NCBI RefSeq assembly: GCF_022539665.2
Contig: NC_081336.1
Coordinates: forward strand, 2,046,001 to 2,110,000
Direction: 5' to 3'
Source: Daphnia carinata
Taxonomy: Eukaryota > Arthropoda > Branchiopoda > Diplostraca > Daphniidae
DNA length: 64,000 nt
Part shown: piece after piece, positions 50,201 through 64,000 of the stretch
How the letters are laid out: each line of letters opens with the position of its first letter
Position numbering within the stretch: position 1 is the first letter of the stretch
The notes under the pieces: generated by a model
What the model saw: only the letters and a program-made list of their open reading frames with translations
Database searches by the model: none
What the model was told of the DNA's origin: nothing
Program-made: the position numbers and the translations under genes

Positions 50201-52478
50201 CTCAAATCTGAATTGCATCGAAGCCTGTATTAGTATGCGTAAAAGCAAAAGTGAAATCTAAAATTGAGGTCAAACATTTACCCAGCAGCACGTGTAACAC
50301 GAGCAAGGAGGAGTCTTTTTCCCTCGGCGTCCAAACTCATGGCGCCGGGCGTCTCGAAACGTTTTCGAATCCAGTTGCATTGCTCCAAGGAATTGATGAA
50401 CATAAATTCGACACCAATGTGACGACAATATGCTGCTTCTAATCGACTGAGGATCTCTCTGAGTGGCAGTGCTCGCTCGTCCGGCTTCCCAATGTAAGTG
50501 GTGGCTGGCAGTTTGAAAACCCTGTCCATATCCTTTTCCTCTGTTATGACAAAATCAATTTTCAAAATGCATTTAAGGATTTGTACAGTCTACGAACACA
50601 TTATAACTTATAACACTATTTTTAACGGATGTAAAGAATTTAAGGTAATTCACCACGAATGAGCATTTAGCTTTTACTTACCGGAAACAAAGCATTAGGC
50701 CAGGACTGAAGACAATAACGAACGTGCAAGTTAAATAAATAAAAAAAAAAGGATTTAGAAAATAAGCGATAATACTACGTACGCCATAAGAGGGAGCGGG
50801 CGAGTGGAGGGGCCAATTCGTAGTACGTTTGCTTCTTAGATAGCTGAAAGTCATTATCCGTGCCTGGCGGTATATTGTCTGAACCAGGTTAATCTCAAGT
50901 TAAGTTTGCGTCTTTGCGTACTTCTTTCAGGGCATACAAAATAAAACTAATGGTTTTCTATGCAAATTAATAGCAGGTTAGGACAGTAAGCACAGGCTGG
51001 TAGTAGTACCCACCCCGCAAACGGTAGTGTTCTTATGTCTTTAAGCATCAAAAGCAGATAAAACTAGTGCTGGTTTCCCGTAGATAACTAAAGTGGGGTA
51101 AATTAGTAAAGGTAAAATTATTTTTTAATTCTTTACCAAAATGGTAGCTCGAGAGCTGCAGCTCAGGGGCGACGGAGGCGTCCAGGTCAGCCAGATTGAT
51201 GCCCAGCGGGTCTAAATCGGCCATGTGATGTCCTCTGGTCTGAGAGGCGCATTACAAGGATACGGTGCAAAAGGCAGGGTAGGTGAAGAGGAGGACGCAA
51301 AAACCGAAGCGGTTAACAACAAAACAAAAAATAAATTAGATTAGAAAGGAACAACTAAGAAAATTAGGCGATTATTTAGCGAGAAAAACAAAATAAATTT
51401 TACAAACAGAAACCAAGGGCCAGGCAAAAAGCAAATTAAATTGAGTGGACATACTGACCTACCTGCTGTGCGCAACGAGCTACGTTCCAAAAAGCGCGTG
51501 ACCTCATCATATGTTAGCAAAATTTTAAATAGTCTGAGACAAAACCGTCCTTACCCAAATGAGTCTCTTGTTTTAACCTCTCGTTTAAATCTTTGGGGCC
51601 TTCAATTTGAATAGGATCAAGAAAGGCACCAAAATGACCTCGAATCTGTTGAAATTAAGCGTTACAAGAAAATCGGCGAAAAACCAGTTGGTATAGGTTA
51701 AATACAGATATTGAAAATTGGCTCTATCAGGCTGGCCCTTGATTACTTTTTCTTTTCAATGTTACCTGATAAGAGCGAATGATTGCCTGCACGGCCAGAT
51801 GATCGTCAATGATTTTTTCATCTATAGGTAGACCAGTTGAAACACCTGACGTCGCAAACTGTGGCACTAAAGCAGTAATTGGAATTTCGTGTTTGCCCGG
51901 TACAGCCAAGGACGGTGGTGCTTGATAGGCTTGGCCCGGCCCGGCACCTGCACTGGCATTTCTGAAAAAGGAGTCCCATGACTGCAATAATAGAAATAGG
52001 TTAACAAATATGTTGTCAGTCACAATTGCTTTGTCATCACTCATATGTTCCTAAAGCATAAAACAAAACTTAAACTTAAAGTACATGCTGACTTAGACTT
52101 GGAACTGGCCCAAAGCAGTTTCAGCCAGTCAGAGCTTGCATGTATAAATAGCCAACACTGCTCATGACTGGAAAAGTGGATCCATCAATACACAATCTTT
52201 GTTCTACTTACTGCATGGACACTTTTAGGGTCTTGAAGCCAGGAATTGTACATTTCCTCAACATAGACAGATGAAGATCCATTGAGGAAGGGTTCAGCAG
52301 CTGCTTGCGTTGGTGGAGGTGGGGCGGCAGAATACTGCCTGATGTTTAAGGCAGCCAAGGGTGCTCTGGCTGAGGAGTTCTGCACATAGCCTTTGACAAG
52401 CCAAACAGCCAATCGCTCAGGTGTTGCCCCAGGAAGAAGAGGAAGCAAACCAGCAACAAGGCTTCGTGTGCGGTACAT
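47220..52478 (-). CDS. Ogdh: 2-oxoglutarate dehydrogenase E1 subunit, mitochondrial
   Basis: Thiamine-diphosphate E1 of the 2-oxoglutarate dehydrogenase complex in the TCA cycle: it decarboxylates 2-oxoglutarate and passes the succinyl group to E2. Exons: 52212-52478, 51766-51981, then 51137-51239 or 51555-51645 (with or without 50783-50878), 50282-50540, 49973-50207, 49733-49912, 49377-49667, 49028-49313, 48399-48965, 47730-48330, optional 47463-47585, and 47220-47322. The shortest form with 51137-51239 is 1035 residues; human OGDH is 1023. Seen motifs: an Arg/Ala-rich presequence, [60 protein letters not shown], the cofactor region [12 protein letters not shown] and [20 protein letters not shown], and [20 protein letters not shown]. 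The start at 52478 gives the targeting presequence. A 5' UTR intron (52492-52727) is supported by GTAAGT and CACAG signals. Confidence 0.95.
47463..47585 (-). other. Ogdh: 123-nt in-frame cassette exon near the OGDH C-terminus
   Basis: Acceptor TTATTAG and donor TTAG|GTGAAC bound a 41-codon exon that keeps the phase (2 to 2) between MQKSSERRL and [14 protein letters not shown]. It reads [20 protein letters not shown] then [20 protein letters not shown]. Skipping it gives the usual OGDH end. I know no counterpart in vertebrate OGDH. Confidence 0.55.
50783..50878 (-). other. Ogdh: 96-nt OGDH cassette exon
   Basis: Acceptor GTTCAG and donor GGC|GTACGT bound a frame-preserving 96-nt exon (phase 1 to phase 1) reading [20 protein letters not shown] and [11 protein letters not shown]. 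It can be included after either of the mutually exclusive exons; inclusion after 51555-51645 restores a length similar to vertebrate variants. Confidence 0.6.
51137..51645 (-). other. Ogdh: Mutually exclusive OGDH exons
   Basis: Two exons follow the same phase-0 donor (RSYQ, 51766). The upstream one, 51555-51645, reads [20 protein letters not shown]; the downstream one, 51137-51239, reads [20 protein letters not shown]. Both encode the same structural segment and both end in phase 1, so they cannot be joined to each other in frame (phase 1 into phase 0) but each joins the next exon. The second resembles the common vertebrate sequence with its acidic DADLD stretch. Confidence 0.75.
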
Positions 52479-53293
52479 TCTTGGTGACGACCTGTGATAT
52501 AAAAACAAAAACAGATCTTGTATTAAATGAAGAAAATAAGACAATTATATCAACATTTTTAGCATCTTGTCCAGTTCAGATCAAGTGAAATTTGCATTAA
52601 AATTCTGCGAAAGTTCGACAGTTTTTAGGGCGCCAAAATTCAAGGTCGGGAATATTAGAAATCGAAGAGGAATAGAACTATCTTTTCCTACGAAAATGTT
52701 GTTATCGTGAAAGTAAACAAAACTTACACGAACAATTGTTAAGCCAAGTTGGTCAACAAGAGAAATCCCGTCGATTTTTCCAACCAGTTGTTCCAAGTTC
52801 GATAGCCAGACGAACTTTTATGAAGAAGAAGAAGGAGTGGAAAGGACGGAAAACCTAAGGAATGAGCCCGACGGTGCCACGTGATTTGATTAGCCAATGG
52901 AACGAAATTACGCAACCATCGTCTTTAAGTTTTATACATTTATATAATTGAGCTGCCCAAGTTTTGCTTTCTGAAATTAAAATTTTATAAAATTCATTTA
53001 CAGCTATTTTTATTTCCCTTGTAATCTAAAATGAAATTTCATTTTTAAATAGATGGCGTTTCAAGGGGGTGGGTTCTAGAATTTCAGTCGAGACAGCTGA
53101 GACTACGAACGCTCTTGTTTTGACATTACACTTGAGACTGTTGTCAGAAGTGTTACTCCCGCCCAGTTTACTACATAGGGAAAATGTGAAACGTTTTCCT
53201 AACTAAAAAGAGCGAATTTAATACAACCATAGTTATTCATAGCAGTGCTGTTTATATTTTTTCAAAATTTCGAAGCTGAATTCAGGTCGTCAA
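52479..53293. promoter_or_regulatory. Shared intergenic region of divergent OGDH and cytospin genes
   Basis: The 815 bp between the two start codons hold the OGDH 5' UTR intron (52492-52727), its noncoding first exon (52728 upward) and the cytospin 5' UTR; an AG at 53284-53285 just before the cytospin start could be an acceptor. The two promoters must lie close together, so a bidirectional promoter near 52.8-53.1 kb is likely. No TATA box is evident. Confidence 0.45.
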
Positions 53294-55831
53294 ATGATGA
53301 AGTTTAAGTCGCTTTTCCGTCGAAAAGCGTCGCCCACGGGCAATGAAGCTAACTCGGCCATCAGCCCATCGGCCTCTTCCATATCGCATTCGTCTTCATC
53401 TTCGTCGCTTGCTGCCCGTTCAGCAAGTCCTCCTGTTCAATCCAATGGCCATGGGGCTGAATTGGTTGATGCTAACATGTCTCTTGGGAGTCCACCCATT
53501 ACAATTACATCTAGGATTAGATCGTCCACTGACCCAAATCTTCTTTCGCCAAGAACTGAAGCTCTACCACCTGTACCAGGGCCGTCAACCTCAGACTGTC
53601 TAATGTTTATAGAGCACCAGGATGAAACACCAAACTGTTCCAACTATCCAATTCATGCCATCAATCGAGATGTCATCCGTAATATTGCAGGAACGGATGT
53701 CAAAGAAGATGCTGATTATGCTGGAGCAACAATGAGAGACTTGATAGAAACTGGAGCAGTTGGATGGGAACGTCAATCCAGGCAGAGCAGTGGAAGTGAA
53801 GTTTCTGGAGTGAGTCTGGCTTGTCTTCAGGGACGAATCCAGCAAATGGAAGAAACACACCACAGTACCAATGAAGAATTGCAGGCCACACTTCAGGAGC
53901 TTGCTGACCTCCAAGTCCAGCTCAATGAGTTTCAAGCAGAAAATGACAAGCTCAAGGATGACAAGCAATCTTTAAAAAGAAAATTAGAAATTAGAACTGA
54001 ACAGTTCAAGCAAGCTAGAGATCAGGTATATAATCTCCAGACTGAAACATAGTTGATTACAAAATTTCAATACATTTAAAATTTTCTTAAAGATGGAATC
54101 CCTGAAACAACATTTACTGCTTCAGTGCAATGAGGCCGAGGACGAGCGCAAAGCTCTTCAAGCCAAGCAGATGGATTTGGCCAAGATGCTGGCTGCACAA
54201 CAAGCTGAAGCAACAGAACGGGAACAACACGTCACATGGCTGACATCTCGAGTATAAAAAATTTATTCGACAACATTTGCAATCATGTCAAATGTGCATT
54301 TCCTGTACAGGTTCGACATTTAGAAGCTTGCATTGACGAAGGCGATTCCAAACTCCATTCGGAACTAAGCAAGTTAATGAAAGAAAATGAAAAATTAAGG
54401 CAAGATAAGGAGTCGACTGAAGGCACAGCTATTACTGCCCAGGATCAATTGGCTGCTGCCCAACGTGACAATACCCTTCTAAGAGACCAGATATCTGCTT
54501 TGCAGGAAGAAAACCGAACAATTCGACAGAAATCAAAAGAAGAGGTAGCGGATCTGGAGTATAAAGTTGAACAACTGCTAGCTAAAAAACAAAGTCTGAT
54601 CGTTGAGACATCGACGCTTCATGCGGCTGTCGCCGAATTGGAGTCGGCATGCCGTCGCCATCTGGAAGACAAGCGGGAAATGCGCACAACCGCAGCCGAC
54701 CAGCAAGTTAAGTTGGCAGATGCCCTGGCTCGCCGAGACGAACTCGAGAGGCTATTGACGGACGAAAGAGCCAAATGGGAAGCACAACAAGAAGAGTGGC
54801 AACAATTTCAAAAAGATTTGCTCACAACAGTTCGAGTGGCCAATGACTTCAAACTCGAAACTCTCGCCAAAATGGAGAAGGTGGTGGAGGAAAACAGATT
54901 GCTTCATGAGAAGCTTGGAGCAATCTCTCGGTCAGAAAAATTTGGCTCCCCTGAAACACGAGCGGCCGCTCCAGTCAAGCCTCGTGTCTTACGCTCATTC
55001 TCTACCCTGGATTCGAGCTCAACAACATTATCCAGCAATCTGTTGAATGATATCAAACCACGCGCCGTGGCTACACGCGTTGATAAAGGTTCAGTAAAGC
55101 GCATTGTTGAAAATTTGGAGGTAACTGCCTCGAACATTCGGACAAAACCTACCGGCGAAGCAACAGAGCCAGCTTCTCCATCATTAGCGACTTCACCGTC
55201 ACCTCCTGTAGCTACTGTGCGACCCCGATCCGAGCCGATCCGACCAACCCAGTTGCATCGTACTGAGAGTGAGGTGTTTCTCCGCTCTCCAGCTAGGCCC
55301 ACGGAGACACGCTCTTCGTTAAATGACGTACCAACCTACAATACTACAAGCAGCAGCTCAATCAAAACGGCATCACCACCTTCAACAGGTTTACGATCCA
55401 GTGTGCTATCAGCCTCAGATATACAGCCTTGCGAATCTTCAGCTGGATCGTTCTCCAACCAACCGTCGGATCGCAAGGATCCTCTAGCTGGCTTGGTCAA
55501 AAATGGGGGCTCTAAGCGAAACGCCCTGCTGAAATGGTGCCAAACTCGAACCGCCGACTACCCCAATATCGACATAACCAACTTTAGTAGTTCTTGGAAC
55601 GATGGATTGGCCCTATGTGCTTTGCTGCACACTTACTTACCGCAACAAGTGCCATTTGAATCTCTTAACTCTTCAGACGTCCGACACAACTTCCAAGTGG
55701 CCTTCCGTGCATCCGAATCCGTTGGTATCCCCACTTCGCTGGACATTGAAGAGCTGGCCTCTTCCGACAGGCCTGATTGGCAGTCCATCATGACTTATAT
55801 CACCGCTATATACAAACATTTTGAAATTTGA
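53294..55831 (+). CDS. Cytospin-A/SPECC1L-like coiled-coil and calponin-homology protein
   Basis: Three exons, 53294-54025, 54093-54251 and 54311-55831, give 803 residues. SPECC1L/cytospin-A cross-links actin and microtubules and stabilises adherens junctions. A basic, Ser-rich N-terminus ([16 protein letters not shown]) leads into about 300 residues of heptad coiled coil ([20 protein letters not shown] through [20 protein letters not shown]), a Ser/Pro-rich linker and a single C-terminal CH domain ([40 protein letters not shown]; ending [11 protein letters not shown]). A terminal CH following a long coiled coil is the family layout. It is shorter than vertebrate SPECC1L (about 1100 residues), mostly in the coiled coil. 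It is divergent from OGDH; an AATAAA lies at 56358-56363. Confidence 0.88.
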
Positions 55832-57474
55832 TGGATGCTACTGCCACAAAAAAAAAACATAAGGAGGATTGTTCCAACACCCAGGTTGATAGTGAATTGA
55901 CTTTCTGGTAATTGTCAACTGGATTAAAGTTTGAAACACTTTACACCCATAGTAAATAAGATGGTAAAAATGTTCATTAAAAAAAATATATATATTATGT
56001 ATTTCCATTCTTCTTTTACAATGGTGGTTTGTCAAAAAAAAAATTATCAAAAAGATTTGTCGTACTAGAATAGACGACCGAAAGTGTCCATTCCACTAAT
56101 CCCATTCCAGCAGTACTGACCTTCATTGACAGTCCATTTGCTGTTCCACAGTAATCTTCTTCCTAACTTGTTCTTTGGGACCATTGATTTCTTTTTCTGT
56201 TTGTAGTTTGTAATGCTATGAAATGTATTCTGTATAAGCTCATGTCTCCCCTCTTTCAACAGGAAAAAAAATGCAATTGAAGAACACCAGTGTCTGTGAA
56301 GGTATAATGTGTGCAACTGTGTAATATTGACGGCCTTCATCTGGAACTATATCGTACAATAAAACTTGGCTTTGGGATACATAATATTTGATAATTTTCA
56401 GGAAGCTAAGAAATAAAATAAAATAAATAATAGCTATATTCAGGGTTTATCCAAAGTGCTACTGTTACAAGTATTTAATTTCAAAAAGGACATTTCAATT
56501 TTCAAACATTTAAAATGGGAGGCCATAGCAAAAAGGTATGCCACTTGCGCTTTCTGCACGATTCCAGAAATTCCTTTTGGCTTTTGGGCCTTAATGGTAG
56601 GGGAATTGACCTGGCAACATTGCATATTTGAGTTGTGAAACCGAAAGAAAGATAGGTGCAGTCGCTTCGTAAGAAAAAATCAATTCGTATGAATAATATA
56701 AATATTTATGATTTTTTAAGTCTTCATAATATTGATTAGAACAAGAATTGCAAGTAGTTTACACTGATTATCTCATTGGAACGAGAAATAAAATGCGCAG
56801 ACGAAGCTGTTCTCAGAGCTACCTGACGGCTTCTTTGCGAACGAATGGAGCTGCACAGAGTCTCGGAGCGAGCAGGCAGTTGGTATTTAGTAGCGGGGAG
56901 ACATAACTTCAAGGTTTTTGTGTGTGAACTCAACTTAGTGAGTGGATGTGTACGTTAAATGTTGAAATGAAACTAATATTGGAATGCTGATAAATATGGC
57001 ACTTTTTTCTTAGTGCCTTATTTATATGGTTGCATGTTGACAGGGACCAAGCATCTAAGGACCAAAGAGTTGTTTTCTTTTCTGGAAGAGCTGTCATGAT
57101 GATGGGGAAGTTGTGTGATGGGAGTTGGCACTTTGAATGTGTGTGCGGGTGATTAATATCACTAGAAGGAATATCTTTGTCGCTCAGTCCTGTGGTTAGT
57201 GGTGTGTTACCGTGCCTTGTGTGTGTCGGGGTGAACTATAGGTTCGGTCGTCACCGAGGGTTTAAATATTCCTATTTCGCCATTTTTTTATTCCGTAACA
57301 GACGAAAGAAAAAACCATTTTCGTTTGATGTTTCTGGCCATTGTGTTTGTTTACATTCTTCTTTGAAAAATCAGTTGAGAAAACAACAAAAATCATGTTT
57401 AGCTAACATAGAAGCTTTTTCATGGAACTGACTGAAAAAAAATAGAAAATACTAATATAAAAAACAGTGACACC
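55832..57474 (+). other. Cytospin 3' UTR and ROCK upstream region
   Basis: The left part is the cytospin 3' UTR up to the AATAAA at 56358-56363, followed by an AAATAAAATAAAATAAATAA tract around 56410. The right part, from about 56.9 kb, should hold the ROCK promoter and 5' UTR; GTGAGT at 56938-56943 may be a 5' UTR donor. No other gene is apparent. Confidence 0.5.
56358..56363 (+). other. Poly(A) signal AATAAA of the cytospin gene
   Basis: Canonical hexamer 527 bp after the stop codon, the first clear one on the plus strand. Confidence 0.55.
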
Positions 57475-63033
<5,559 letters not shown>

Positions 63034-64000
63034 AACCCTTCAAAGGTTGCCAATATTTTGTCGTAATGGTACACCTTTCTCTACCACAGCAGGTGTTGAA
63101 GAATGATGTTCATTATTGTTCTTTTTTGCGTAATAACAAGTATGTAGTTCTAAATTTTCTTTCCTTTCGTTTCTACCCAAATGACGCGTTTAAACGTTGA
63201 TCGCACAGGTTGTACCGTCAGTATCCCTGTGGCGGCATCTTTACTATATAGCAAAACCCTCCTCGATCCTTTTTTCATTTCCTTTGTTTCCTTGTTGTCC
63301 TGTTTTCTGTCTTCGAATTGTGCCAACTTGCATCTTCTCCTCTACACTGCCTTACCCTCCTTCATATTTTCCCACTTCCTGTTGTAGTGTTTTACAAATT
63401 TCCCAACTCCCATTTCCTGTTGAATGATTATTTATTCTATATTTCTTCTGTTTCCTTTTTTTGGGAGGTTTTTTTTCTTGTTCCGCCAAAGGCCCTACAC
63501 AAGACACAAGTGACCTTCAATGTTGCTGTCTACCCACCCACCTCTTCACACTATTTTTGAACCTTGAAATAGTTTTGTCTTGGGCATCCCCATCACTATC
63601 TATGGAAATGGTGCATATGTAATTACGCAGGAAAAAGGACGTAGAAGAGACTTTTGAAAGAAAAAAAGAGACAGAACGTGACGTATACACCGGGAAAATT
63701 TGCTTCAAATGGGTTGGTGAACCTCCCTTTGATGTGACAGTTGCGTCATTTACATTCCCGATTTGCCTACGCATGTATGTGTATCTGTGAGGAGCTGGCA
63801 TTTTTTTTTTCTTGGTGGGCCTTCCTGAAAAAAAAAAGAAGGAAAAATGCACCGATTTAAATAATATAGTCATTGGGATGGATAACGAATAAGAGAGGGA
63901 TCGGCAGTAAGACAAAATAGATGCTAAATGTTACAACGACAAGACGAGAAAATTGCCGATTTATATTGTGCCTTGTACTTGCGTTTTGAAATTGTTTTCA
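63034..64000 (+). other. ROCK 3' UTR and downstream DNA
   Basis: Pyrimidine-rich sequence following the ROCK stop codon. No canonical AATAAA is obvious before the window end and I see no coding exon on either strand. Confidence 0.5.

Overview
This is eukaryotic nuclear DNA. Every long gene is split by GT-AG introns, most of them about 60-100 bp, and the proteins are animal signalling, cytoskeletal and mitochondrial proteins. Compact introns, arthropod-type gene architectures (a still life/Tiam GEF, a CAP/SORBS adaptor, one ROCK kinase) and a dense patch of tRNA-derived sequence fit a small crustacean such as Daphnia. The genus is inference.

Layout. 1070-7049 (+): last 16 coding exons of a still life/TIAM Rac GEF (end of PH-CC-Ex, then RBD, PDZ, DH, PH); its 5' end is outside the window. 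7050-9300: 3' UTR and simple repeats. 9534-10419 (+): an MTRES1-like mitochondrial S4 RNA-binding protein, tail-to-tail with RABL3 at 10469-11401 (-), with 49 bp between the stop codons. 12.3-14.2 kb: weak evidence for an unrecognised spliced gene. 14.46-14.78 kb: a run of perfect hairpins. 15.13-17.36 kb: eleven tRNA-like units on both strands, spaced about 160-200 bp and arranged as a large imperfect inverted repeat. 18492-43136 (-): a giant CAP/SORBS gene (PDZ, acidic region, Q/P-rich linker, SoHo, long Ser/Pro-rich exon, three SH3); 26 coding exons close in phase to about 3484 residues. 43.1-47.2 kb: upstream and flanking DNA without a supported gene. 47220-52478 (-): 2-oxoglutarate dehydrogenase E1 (OGDH), with alternative exons in two places. 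53294-55831 (+): a cytospin-A/SPECC1L-like coiled-coil and CH protein, divergent from OGDH. 57475-63033 (+): complete Rho kinase (ROCK/Rok), 22 coding exons, 1376 residues, including one GC-AG intron.

Functional theme. Four genes act in actin, adhesion and Rho-family signalling: a Rac GEF, a vinculin/focal-adhesion adaptor, an actin/microtubule linker and the RhoA effector kinase. OGDH and MTRES1 are mitochondrial, and RABL3 is a small GTPase. Exon boundaries were read by eye from splice signals and checked by reading-frame phase; no alignment or search was run.
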